DNA of 64,000 nt from Heracleum sosnowskyi (taxonomy: Eukaryota; Streptophyta; Magnoliopsida; Apiales; Apiaceae), in NCBI GenBank assembly GCA_030848705.1, contig JAUIZM010000017.1:2356001-2420000 (forward strand), written 5' to 3'. Of this stretch, positions 53,801-64,000 are shown piece by piece (the stretch's first letter is position 1; each line of letters opens with the position of its first letter). A program made the position numbers and the translations under genes. The notes below the pieces were generated by a model, which was given only the letters and a program-made list of their open reading frames with translations, was not told the origin of the DNA and ran no database searches.

Positions 53801-54224
53801 ATATATATAGTCAAGTTCTATGGAGACCCTATTTAGTTGGAGACTTGGATACCATTTACGTTCTGCAACCTAAATAACGTGTAGAACATACTTTACGTAA
53901 CAAAATCATTGTCAAATTAGATATCTTGCGGTATAAAATCATCATCAAATTGAATATTTTTGTAAATCACGCATGTTATACTTGCATAACATTGTCATGC
54001 ATATTACCTCATTATAAATGTTCTGCAAATAAGATATGTGCATAATATCTTTGTAGAACTAAAATTACAATCAAATTGGATATTTTATAGACCATATATA
54101 TTATGTTTACTAAATATTACTCTACATATTATTTTTATAGAGCATTTTATGAATGTATTTTAGTTGCAGAATATATGGTCTCCAATTCTCCAACTAAATA
54201 TGGTCGTTTCTCTATATATATATA
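53801..54224 (+). mobile_element. MITE-like element with imperfect terminal inverted repeats
   Basis: The left end (TATGGAGACC, then TATTTAGTTGGAGACTTGGA) is the inverted counterpart of the right end (TCCAATTCTCCAACTAAATA, then TGGTCG), flanked by TATATATA on both sides. It is about 420 bp, AT-rich and non-coding. The family is not assigned. Confidence 0.5.
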
Positions 54225-55979
54225 TATATATTATGTTGTCTCCCAGTCCATTTTATCAAAAAAATATTTACCTTCTGTTTACACATTTTATTTAGACTTT
54301 GCTCATACTTATTTCATATATCGCCTGTATAATGCAAAAGATATCTCAAACTGTAGAGGCAGTTTTCAGTATGTCAATATACACCGATATAAGTATGCAA
54401 CTGTCCCCAACACGAGATCATTCTTTCATATAAACATAGTAAAGGTTGGAATCCTAGTAGCAGAAATAAGCTTAATGATTGCAAAAGTAGAAGGCCTACG
54501 TAGAAGAACTAGCTTTGCAGAAGTATACCAGATTGACATATTGAAAACCGCCCGGTTCGAAGCACTTCCTTTTCAAACTAGGCTAGCTTGCCAGATGACC
54601 AACTCATTCTTTTCAAAATGAAGATATAAGTGTTAATACAGCACTTACAATAGTAACTTTACATTTCACCAGAAAGAAGAGAGAAACTCTTCACTGCAAA
54701 TTTCACCAACAATCCACGTCTCAAATGGACCGTGGCAAGCCACGACCAACTATTTCCTCAAATTTAAGATATGAGGGTGTGTTAAGCACTCCCGCTAGTA
54801 TCAGTTTACAGAAAATTCCACCAACACTGTGCAAGTTGCCCTGTCCGGAACTTGAGTAGGATTCAGGTACAATGAGCACGTAGTGGTGATCCAAACATGA
54901 TAATTATATATTTACCAGTGACGATTCAGAACCTAGGTCCTAGGTCATCGCATAAAGTGAAACCTAGGTCCTAGCCTGGATTGCAAAACAAACTATGAAA
55001 AATAGAAACACCAAACTTTTTACACACCTTTCGGCCATCACACAGTTCTATGTAGACCTATTTCTGCTTCCTTTTTTTTGGTGAACATCATGCATGTTGT
55101 TATCTACCAAATTTAATCTTCAACATTTGCCCGTGTATCCTTAGTGATCAAATCCCTCCACAAGACACTCTCTGTATCTGTACAAAAGGGAATAATATCT
55201 TTTTGCCAATGGCATAATGACAATTCATAAAATATGTGACAGGCGACATCAATAAAGTCAAAGTACGGTCTTATGGACTTGCCAACGTATTAGAAACTTA
55301 AGCAGTATATAATCACTAATTTCAATTCTTAGTGTCTAAACCACCACCAAGTGCATAAAATTTTGAACAAGTGATATGCAGAAATGCATTTAGGCAAGGG
55401 TGTTAGTGTTAAGAACAACCAATTTGGTTCTGCTTGTCTTATTGCTAAACTTAAAGTTCTAATGGCTCATCTAAAACCTCAGTCAGATGTACCAATCTCA
55501 TCAGATATATAAATGGTGCATCATATAGATTAAATTTTACACTAACCAGAGTGAACTTGTTTTTTCTTTTACATAAACCAAGACTTAATCATAGAGATTT
55601 ACAAAAGAAAAAGAAAGACAAGTGATATATTAAACCTCAAAAGATCACCAAAACAGACAAGCTATACCCAGTAAGAAATCCATACAAGAACCTGTAATCT
55701 TCCAAATGAGATAACTAAAATGGTGGTTTGCATCCAACCGGCAGACTTAAAGCTTAAAAAGAGAATATCAACTGTACTTTTCACATTTAATAAAAATATA
55801 ACTTCGAAGGTCAAGTAAGGAAAAGATTGAAGTAAACTAAGGATACAGTAAGCTGAAGCTATGACAATTGACAAGGTGTAATAAGAAGATAAGTAAAGAG
55901 TACCACAAGTCGAAGGTACACAAATAAATTGTAAAAGGACATATATCTTAATCTTAGTTGGTTCCTTTGATTTGTCACT
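54225..55979. other. Intergenic, no supported gene
   Basis: AT-rich sequence between the MITE and the GT34 gene. A short ORF at 54103-54621 overlaps the MITE and has no recognisable features. The last few hundred bases before 55979 should include the 3' UTR and poly(A) site of the GT34 gene. Confidence 0.6.
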
Positions 55980-57335
55980 TCAAGCTGATGATACCTTCAC
56001 AGCTTTGAACGCTGGGTGAAGTAATCCAAGATCATCCTTGTCCTCAAGCGGAGTGCTAGTTTCATTTCGTGTTCTCTTGACTCTACGACTAGCAAGTGAC
56101 TTATGTGTAAACCCATACATCTGCAGGATCTGATTATCCCCGAAATTAAATGCCCTGTCCATCTGCTTCAAGCACCTCTCAACCGGGTAATCCCCGAATT
56201 TCCCACAAGGCTTGCAACCGACAAAATGAGTCACGAGCGGCCACCTATGATCACCAAAACCAGGATGGTAATTTTTAATATACTCCTCATAATGATCCAC
56301 CAAAATCCCCCAATACCCGTGCAAATAGTAATGATTCTCAAGATACACCTTCTCGGCCCACTTATCCCTCTGCGACCCCAACAAATAAACCATCGCAGAC
56401 TGATCATCAGCTTCAAAAACCGGCCTACCCTTAAGCTCCCTAGTCAAAATCTTCCCAGCCTCATCCCTTATCTTCCCTTTAGGCCCCATCGGAGCCCAAG
56501 CATCCAACATATCCAAAGACCACTGACAATTCCTCAACAAAAAACTCCCCGTATTCAACCCAATCCAATTCTTCTCATCATACACCATCTCATTCCACCC
56601 GTGCATCACCAAATTCCTATCCTCATACCTCTTCCACGGTATCTCAAACGCCATATCCGTAAACATAGCATCACTATCCATCCACCACAAGAACTCAACT
56701 TCAGGATGTGACAACAAAAGTTTCCGAATCAACGGAAGCTTAGCCCAAAACCCAGCCATTTCAGCATCCAACAAAGCCATATTATAAAAAACCTCAATTC
56801 CATGTAACCTACAATAATCAACCTTATTCTTTATAGCTTTCAACAAATAATGATCCCCAACCGGGTTTTCGCAAGGTTTCGGAGCTGACCCAGTTACCAA
56901 CAACACCCTAGGCTTATTGGGTTGCACAAAATTAGGAAAGTTGGGATTTTTCTTCAACCACTCCCCTCTTTGTTCATCCCAATCAGAGATCTTAGGCCCT
57001 AAACTATATTTCAAGTTTGGATCTTTTTTTTCTTCACTTTCTTCATCAACAAACAATTTATTAATATCAAACTCAGCATAATTATTACTCACCTTTTCTT
57101 CTTCACTAGAAACTTCTTCAAGCACGCGCCTTGGCTCCGCGCGTTTCCGATAATGCGAAAAAGTCTCCCGAATCTCCATCAAATCTTGCTCCGGCGTCCC
57201 GAATTTCCCGGCGCCGAGATTGCCACGTAGGACAACAACAGTTAAGACCAAACACAACAACGTGAGCTTCCCGTTTCGCAGGATCCGATGAAACTGTCGG
57301 CTCCGACGCTGTCCGAAGCACCTCTCCAACACCAT
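55980..57335 (-). CDS. XXT: Xyloglucan 6-xylosyltransferase (GT34, XXT1/XXT2 type)
   Basis: This single-exon, 451-residue protein has the usual length for XXT1/XXT2 (about 460). It is a type II Golgi protein: short cytosolic N-terminus, membrane anchor at about residues 24-37, Glu/Lys-rich stem to about 135, then the GT34 catalytic domain. Visible motifs: VTGSAPKPCENP (148-159), the metal-binding DSD at 220-222 in WWMDSDAMF, HGWNEM (245-250), GLNTGSF (259-265), EADDQSA (308-314) and HFVGCKPCGKFGDYP (370-384). H370 fits the third metal ligand of Arabidopsis XXT1. It transfers xylose from UDP-xylose to the glucan backbone of xyloglucan in cell-wall synthesis. No lesions are seen. Which paralogue it is cannot be settled; a galactomannan galactosyltransferase is less likely given the N-terminus. 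Confidence 0.95.
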   Translation of the reverse strand: MVLERCFGQRRSRQFHRILRNGKLTLLCLVLTVVVLRGNLGAGKFGTPEQDLMEIRETFSHYRKRAEPRRVLEEVSSEEEKVSNNYAEFDINKLFVDEESEEKKDPNLKYSLGPKISDWDEQRGEWLKKNPNFPNFVQPNKPRVLLVTGSAPKPCENPVGDHYLLKAIKNKVDYCRLHGIEVFYNMALLDAEMAGFWAKLPLIRKLLLSHPEVEFLWWMDSDAMFTDMAFEIPWKRYEDRNLVMHGWNEMVYDEKNWIGLNTGSFLLRNCQWSLDMLDAWAPMGPKGKIRDEAGKILTRELKGRPVFEADDQSAMVYLLGSQRDKWAEKVYLENHYYLHGYWGILVDHYEEYIKNYHPGFGDHRWPLVTHFVGCKPCGKFGDYPVERCLKQMDRAFNFGDNQILQMYGFTHKSLASRRVKRTRNETSTPLEDKDDLGLLHPAFKAVKVSSA

Positions 57336-57720
57336 CCTTACAAAACACAGTAAAGATCAAGACTTTATAAATAAATAACACATAAAGATGAAAACTTTAT
57401 GTAAATTATATGTAAAGATTGAAACTTTACAGATGGGTTTTGCAAAACAAGTGTAATTGAGCTTAAAGAAGTGAAATTGGAATAAATCAGAGAGATTTGA
57501 GCGAGATTTGTGTGATGAAAAATCAAGAAAATAGGGGGATCGTGGGGAGATTAATTATAAGTAACGGAGTTGTGTGTAAGTATATATTAATTATGTGTAT
57601 GTCGGTGGAAGAAAAATAAGGGTAGATTTGAGGAGTGAGAACTGAGAAGTAGTCGCGCAGAGAGAGAGAGAGAGAGAGAGAGATGGAAAGCGTGTGTATG
57701 TATCTACGATTTGTTCCGAC
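57336..57720 (-). promoter_or_regulatory. XXT 5' leader/promoter with (CT)n tract
   Basis: A (GA)13-like run on the + strand at about 57659-57684 reads as (CT)n on the gene strand, about 325 bases before the ATG. CT tracts and Y patches are typical of plant leaders and core promoters. The segment between is AT-rich; I do not place the transcription start. Confidence 0.4.
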
Positions 57721-58283
57721 AATTTTTCAATTTTATACGCGTGACTATGTATTTGTTTGTACATTGCCTTAATAGTGTGAAAAAGATTGCAATAATGTAT
57801 TTTTTGTAATGCATGTCATAAATCAATTTGATTTAAAAATTATTATTTGTGGATTATTAAGCTTTTGAAGGATATTCAGATCTAAAACAAAATGGGCTGC
57901 ACACATTAATGAGATCACATGTATTGTTGTGAATTGTGATGATTGTGATGGTGATTATTGCAGGTCTTAATCAAATCTCTTAAGTTTAAAAAAAATAAAA
58001 ATACCTCAGATTAGTACATATGGAGGCAATTAAAAATAAATATCAGATTTAGAGCAGCGATAAATTTTCGTTATGTCGGAAAAAATTATGTAAAGATATC
58101 AAGGAATTGGTAAATAAATATAAAAGATTTTATTCTTAACATAAAACAAGTTAAAAAGGGCATTTTCCAAAACACAACACACATATTCCAATGTTGCCAA
58201 CCATATTGAAATCAACTATTGAGTTGCAAAAAACATCCATGTCTAAATGCTCAATCTGCCGTAAAAAAATGTTGTGGAATTTC
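57721..58283. other. Intergenic between XXT and TH1 genes
   Basis: AT-rich with no gene. It should hold the upstream promoter of XXT and the 3' UTR of TH1, both minus-strand genes in the same orientation. Confidence 0.55.
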
Positions 58284-61200
58284 TTAACAGGTAACTGCCG
58301 AGGTCTTCATGGTCTGTGATACCAATGTATGCAACTTTCGTGCCTCCGACCTGATGCATTCCCTGTCGAACAGTGCTGATACGACTGCAACTCCTTTTAA
58401 ATTTTCCAAACCTATTTCCGCCACTGAGCCAGCATTTGAAAGACCAATGCCTCCGATGGCAACAACTGGTAACTTAGATGCCAAGCATACAGTTTTAAGG
58501 CCATCTAAACCGATAGTTGAATTATTTGCTTTTGTATTGGTGGAGTACACACCGCCACTACCTATGTAATCAGCACCATCAACCCAGGCCTGATGAGCGT
58601 GTTCTCGCGTTTTGCAAGACACGCCGATGATCTTTTTAGGCCCAAGTAGAGAGCGAGCCACATGTGCAGGCATATCAGACTGGCCTACATGAACTCCATC
58701 TGCGTCACAAGCAAGGGCTATATCAACTCGGTCATTTATCAACATAGGTACGCCGTGTGAACGGCAAACTTCCAGGCATTTTCTAGCTTCTTCCAAAAAG
58801 TTGCTCGTCTCAGTGTCCTTCTCCCTGCAAATATCAGATGAAGCATTATATAAACCCGGTCGATTGTACAGTAGCAAGCAATCTCAAGAATGAGGCAGAT
58901 AGGTTCCAAGGATGAAAATTTGATATAAACTAATAAAGCACAAGTTTCATTTTCTTTTCCCTCAAAGCTAATACGACTTGATACAGATGGGAGAAGGGGG
59001 TGGAAAATTACTAATCAATTAATAAAGGGTAAAAATAAGAATAAGAGGCTACAGAGACCTCAGCTGTACTATTGTGGCACCACCCTCTATGGCAGCTTTA
59101 ACAGCATCTGTGATCGAGCGGCCCCATTTACTATTCATCTTTGAGTCTGTCACGGCATACAAAAGTAGATCATCTGGATCGAATCTCTGTAGTCTACTTG
59201 AGTTCTGAACATTCGTTTTAAGCTTACATAGGTGGTCAAAAGGACCTTGAAGCCCATTTCCAATATGTATATCTTTGCTATAATCCAATGCAGTTTCAAC
59301 ATAGTGTTTTGCAGCCTACCAATGTTTCATGGCCAACAAATTAATTTTTGTACATGAGTAAGCATAAATCATGACCAAGGAAACACGTATGTAGCGCAAA
59401 GCACTGTAACTGTAAAGAAACTGCAAAGCATTATCTTAGATTATATGTTACAGAACTGAGTTGCCTTGGTTGTCTCTATAGAAAAAAATGATACATCAAT
59501 CTTCTTTTATATTTACTGAAATAGTTTAGCTCAAGCCAAGTTCAAATATGGTGGGAGTTCCTATTGTTTTAATTATAAAAAGCAAAGAGTGTGTTGATCT
59601 ATGTGACTGTGCATGTCTTTCTTCTCTCCAATTGAACTGACAGCTCATAAACAGCTTCTAGTAGTATGTATATATAGCAAGGCAGAACACACTATGGACT
59701 AATGTTATCTTTAATTGAACCAGACATCAGTACAAGACTAAACTCTATTTTTGCCCTTGCTTCAGATATAAAAAATTAATTACCCTAACTGCTGGCAACA
59801 TCTGGGAACCTTTTGCTAGCTCAGCTGCTATACATGAAGCCAAAGTGCAACCGGTTCCATGACTATTTTGAGTTTGTATCCGTAAGGAACGCAGCTCAAA
59901 GAACTCCAAACCTAAAAGAGCCAATCAGACAAGAATGTGAACAAGAGAATCATGTAGAAGCAGTGACATGAATTACTGTATTGATAATCAAAGTAGGAGA
60001 GAGTATATAACACACACCATCAAAGAAAATATCTACAGCATCTGATGCTGCCGGGAGATCACCACCTTTAACAAGAACATTTCTAGAGGAGAATCAGCAA
60101 TTTATCAGTAACACCACCTCTTAGATAATAGGGATATGCACGAGACACACATATATTCTTTGAGAACAAGACAAAACGGATGGAATATTTACAAGGATGC
60201 ACATATAATTTTCCTGTGGAACTGTTTTATCGCAGATGCAAATTCATCTTGTAGTAAAAGTTTCTATTGACAATACTGCTGTGCTTGGCCTTGTAGTTTT
60301 TACAGGCCACACTATAGTACATAACACTTTTGAATCCATATATTATCGTTCTAAGATATAAAGAAAAAGCAATAATCACAATACAACCCGTGCAAGTATT
60401 TTTATGTAACTGAGTTCCCTTATCCTGTTTAATCAATCAAGTTATATTACACACTACCGGTGGCCGTGCCAGGAACTTGACTCAGGCTGATCCAATATTT
60501 ATGCTCCCTGAGCCAAATTCCTGACTCTGGCAATTTTTATCAAATTAATCATTTTTTGTTAGTTAAAATTATAAAGAATAAATAAAATATATGTACAAAC
60601 TTGCCCTAATTTTTTCAAGTAGGTAGATTTCTAATAGAAGTCCTAAATTTTTGTAACTGAAGGCTTGAAATATTTAGAAGTCCAATTGATTAACAATGTT
60701 AATGTTTGAACTTTGATTCATATATATACATATATCTATATATGTATATATTAATTAAGAATAAATGTTAAATGAAATAAAAATATGTTGCATATATGTT
60801 ATATAAAGGGAAAATGAATTTTTTTATCACTGAACTTTATATACTTTTAGAAACCAACCACTGAAATATAAACTTTTAAAAACCAACTACTGAACTATAA
60901 ATTTATTTGTTTATATCACTAACGTTACTCTCGAATTTCAAAATTAGCATTCCATTAAAAAATCAGTGACGGAATGCTTAATTGATTCTAGATTGGTGCT
61001 TGAACCCTAGTTTGTATTAAGCCCCAATCTGAACATCCGTTGGCCAATCATTTAATGGAATGCTAATTTTGAAATTCGAGAGTAACATTAGTGATATAAA
61101 CAAATAAGTTTATAGTTCAGTGGTTGGTTTTTAAAAGTTTATAGTTCAGTGGTTGGTTTCTAAAAGTATATAAATTTCAGTGATAAAAAAATTTATTTTC

Positions 61201-63675
61201 CCTTATATAAATGAAATATTAACTAAACTACAACATTAATTACTCGTATTATAACTCCATCTAAGAATACACTGCTACTGGCCTAACCTTCAAATTCATT
61301 TAGTAAACAAACATCACTAAAAAAAGTAGTTTTAAAAGTTCGGCGGGGAGAGGGGGCACCACACACCCTCGTGTGTGAGTGGCTCCGCCCCTGCTCACTG
61401 CCAAACATGTAGTAAAAGTTTAGCCTTTTCCAAATTTTTAAGGAACATAACATGTAAAGAATGTTTCAGAATGATGAGAATTTATATATATTTAACTTTT
61501 TTTTATATGTTTCCAGTTAATTAGCAAAGTTCTTACATAGACAATATGACTGTCAGACATTGTTTCCAGATACTTGCAAAGTTTGAAAATTTTGGGATGC
61601 TTAAAGCCTGTGAAACTTAAACAGATGTCCCAACAGCAAAAACCAACCTTGGACCCATTTCATGTATGGACTTTGCAGCAGAACGCATGTCCGAAACTGT
61701 TTGCAGTTTAATGCCGCCAAGTAAAGCAGAAGCTTCTTTGAGATTAGGAGTTACTATGTCAGCCATGGGAAGAAGCTGTTCACTGAAATTATATACAAGT
61801 CATAATTTATATTCAATTGTGACAATAAAAAGACGCTACATTATTTCAATGCAATACAAGTCCACTGTTACTGACCCAATGAGAAACACAAACACAAGTG
61901 CACCGCAAAATAAAAAAATGTATCAGCAGTTTGTCTTAGTAGCAACTGATTTTGGCTCATCCAGTGCCAGCTTTTAATTAAAAAGTATTTGACAAAAAAA
62001 ACACCTTCACAGTTCACAGCAGACTAAAATATTCACCACAAGTCCACAACTCGCTTGAAATAAACTTCATTCAGATATCAAATTACTAAAACTATTTGTT
62101 GCAAGGAAAAAAATTCAAACTCATTGCAGCAATCTTCTGCAGTGTTTGATGCACTAGTGGTGCAACGAGATATGAGGTGTTACGGTTTATGAAAAAAGAA
62201 CAAGCACGAAACTCATTGTGATCATGATCTTGATATGATACCATTTTGTTTTTTAGGTGAAGCCTGCTAAGACAAGTTATATCTTGAAGACTTGAATATA
62301 AGACCACTCAAGTTTGTTACAGTTTATCATACTGCTACTTATTTAAAGGAGTAATTTGGTCAAGAAAAGTCAATTAACTATAAAGCCTTGCGTGATTTTG
62401 GTTGTTTTAAAAAAAAAAAATCTATGTACCAACCATCAGATTAGTTTTCATACGGGAAAAAATATTTAAACATGATATGTTTCCCTTGAGCACGTCGCAA
62501 AAGCACAAAAAGTAAAAAAATAAACACAAGATCAAACAATTAGTACTTGGGAACATGTCACAACTCACAAGACAACATATACAACCAATGGGCTGTTGTA
62601 TAAAGTATTTACAGATAGATCATAGATGGAACACAAATTTGGTTTTTTCTCATGTAAGATAACTGATACTTTTTGTGTCCACATAAAACTATCATTTAGC
62701 AGGATCTCTCTTACCGAAATATATCAAGAATAGAAGGACCAGCCAGCACATCGCCACTAGTTGATACCATGACCGGGTCAACCACTAGAGCTGCCTTCAA
62801 ATATTCAGCTAAAATTAGCTCTGAATTTACAACACTGTGACAAGAAAAGTAAATCTCTACATACCTTGAACCGGAAATTGCTTCAAACTGTCATAGAGCA
62901 CTTCCACTATGCCTACTGTGGGAAGCATGCCTGTTTTTACCTATTAGGAATATCATATACTATGATGCAAAGTCTGACAGGTTCCAGAAAGTATATTCGA
63001 AAAAGGAAAAAAGAAAATTCAAAACAAGATATGATTTCAAATTAATTTAATTAAAGTTTTGGGAAAGTTTAGATTATATCAAGGATAGGTTTAGCACTTG
63101 ATATCCTTTTGCCGAAGTGACAGGTCACAGGTTTATTGCAATCCGAATATATGTTCATAAGCAATAAACACCTAAAACAAATGTATACGTATACCATACA
63201 TGATGATATTGAAATAAGAAGCATATAGTATTGACTTACAACGGTGACATGCATATCTGACAGAACAGATTTCAATTGCTCTGAAACAAATCTCTCCGGC
63301 ACAATGTTCACACCCTAATCATAAAGTAAGAGTTGTCCAAAATAAGATTGAATACCGATATGCTAACTCCAAAACTGGAAAATCAAAACTAAATTTCTCA
63401 ATTGTGCAATCTGACCTGAACCCCAACAGTGTTTTGTGCAGTGACGGCAGTAACTACAGTAGAACAATACACTCCACGAGCAGCACAAGTTTTAAGATCA
63501 GCTTGGATTCCGGCACCAGCTCCTGAATCAGAGCCCGCAACACTCAAAACATGAGGTACTCTTTGCTTAGAGGATTCACTTATTACAGCAGAAACATTAG
63601 TATCGTGCATTGCCTTGAGATTCAAGACCCTGGATGGCTGAAATCCTAGTACTAAAGCTTGCATCTGGCCTGGTC
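58284..63675 (-). CDS. TH1: Thiamine biosynthetic bifunctional enzyme: HMP-P kinase + thiamine-phosphate synthase
   Basis: Nine exons with GT/AG junctions in consistent phase: 63664(ATG)-63416, 63314-63240, 62940-62865, 62790-62715, 61782-61648, 60082-60018, 59911-59784, 59315-59059 and 58824-58284, giving 533 codons to TAA. The N-terminal ThiD domain has SVAGSDSGAGAGIQADLK (41-58), DPVMVSTSG, VKGGDLP and HGTGC (catalytic Cys near 247). The C-terminal ThiE domain has YAVTDS (about 321), QLREKD (about 352), INDRVDIALACDADGVHVGQ, GVSCKT, DYIGSGG and VVAIGGIG. It phosphorylates hydroxymethylpyrimidine phosphate and couples the diphosphate to the thiazole phosphate, normally in the plastid. A good acceptor (TTTTCAG) ends at 63676, 11 bases before the ATG, so an upstream exon (5' UTR or transit peptide) may lie in or beyond the window's right end. 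Confidence 0.95.
60456..61395. mobile_element. Possible hAT-like non-autonomous element in TH1 intron
   Basis: The right edge reads, on the minus strand, CAGGGGCGGAGCCACTCA, a terminus common in plant hAT-type MITEs. The left edge (CCGGTGGCCGTGCCAGGAACTT) looks like a degraded version. The flanking 8-mers match only partly, so the boundary is uncertain. The clean MULE-type MITE lies inside it. Confidence 0.35.
60808..61202. mobile_element. Foldback MITE with 9-bp target duplication (Mutator-like) in TH1 intron
   Basis: Long inverted arms start GGGAAAATGAATTTTTTTATCACTGAA-like on the left and mirror on the right (...TTTATTTTCCC), extending about 150 bp each. Flanks are TTATATAAA at 60799-60807 and 61203-61211, a perfect 9-bp duplication typical of Mutator-type elements. 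It lies in the 1.57-kb intron between the fifth and sixth coding exons of the thiamine gene and is spliced out. Confidence 0.75.
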
Positions 63676-64000
63676 CTGAAAATTTAAAGATTTAATTTAT
63701 TTTAAGGTCACATATGTACGGGTTTGATCGACTATTAAGGGGAGAAAAGAAACATCACTCATGCAACACGAATAAAGACCAGGTTACAAGATAAATATAC
63801 ATATTTCATTTTTGGCAAACTATGGACATAGCGATAACTTTAAAAATGATACCAGTAGTAGATATTGACAAAATATATACAAAAAACAAATGTGGAACTG
63901 AAGATTTGATCACTATTCCTGTTTGCATTTTATCCAGAACTCTAAATTAATTTAGAACATAAAACTGAAATACGGGTGACAATGTTTGGCACAAACGATT
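63676..64000 (-). other. Upstream of TH1 coding start: probable intron, no gene seen
   Basis: AT-rich; it begins with a splice-acceptor-like sequence on the minus strand. No exon can be supported before the right edge. Confidence 0.45.

Noticed and set aside
50880..54224. CRISPR-like or satellite array
   Set aside because: Repeat units drift in length and sequence, spacers are not unique and uniform, and the termini fit Helitrons.
54103..54621. 172-codon ORF beside the MITE
   Set aside because: It overlaps the MITE right end and a (TA)n run, is Tyr/Ile-rich as expected from AT-rich DNA, and resembles no family.
1..64000. tRNA and rRNA genes
   Set aside because: No cloverleaf with A/B boxes or rRNA-like stretch was found by eye. 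The TGGTATCAGAGC sites are retroelement primer sites, not tRNA genes.

Overview
The window is plant nuclear DNA, most likely from a eudicot: intron-rich host genes with GT/AG junctions, abundant LTR retrotransposons primed by initiator tRNA-Met, Helitron and MITE remnants, and an AT-rich background. The species cannot be fixed from sequence alone. About 50 kb on the left is a nest of retrotransposons. About 14 kb on the right holds two ordinary host genes and small DNA transposons.

Layout. (1) 1-12334: a Ty1/copia element (called E1 here, + strand, cut by the left edge) with intact gag and pol and a third intact 1162-codon ORF (aORF) after pol. Its two visible LTR ends match over 127 of 127 bases. 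(2) 12335-16575: the end of another LTR and a decayed, truncated copia copy (E4). (3) 16576-49740: a Ty3/gypsy-like, almost non-coding element (LARD-like, + strand). It has 1183-bp LTRs at 17286-18468 and 48558-49740 and an internal region studded with the palindrome GGCGCGCC. (4) Two Sirevirus-like copia elements are inserted into it on the minus strand, each with a perfect 5-bp target duplication: E2 (20908-34440, 1127-bp LTRs, TSD ATATG) and E3 (34798-45862, 619-bp LTRs, TSD CATAT). The LTR pairs differ by roughly 3/1127, 2/619 and about 14/1183 positions. So the host element is older than its two guests, as the nesting requires. (5) 49741-50530: an F-box/DUF295-like pseudogene abutting the host element's 3' LTR. 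(6) 50880-54224: Helitron-like repeats and a MITE. (7) 55980-57335 (-): an intronless xyloglucan 6-xylosyltransferase (GT34). (8) 58284-63675 (-): a nine-exon bifunctional thiamine biosynthesis gene (ThiD-ThiE fusion, TH1 type) with nested MITEs in one intron.

Most interesting signals. E1, E2 and E3 share an architecture of gag, pol, spacer and large accessory ORF. In each, an element-specific short word recurs in the LTR and in the pol-aORF spacer, often as hairpins: AAACTCTGA in E1, AAACTATCGA in E2, AATCCTGAT in E3. In each, an internal polypurine tract (AAGGGGGAGA-like) sits inside the diverged aORF. In each, the gag stop is followed by a conserved splice-acceptor-like CAG/GGTA although the gag-to-pol reading-frame offset differs in all three. 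In E1 the aORF appears to have its own promoter-like leader, with a divergent antisense ORF. Together these suggest a retroelement lineage whose accessory protein and cis-acting words diversify together. The function is unknown and this reading is inference.
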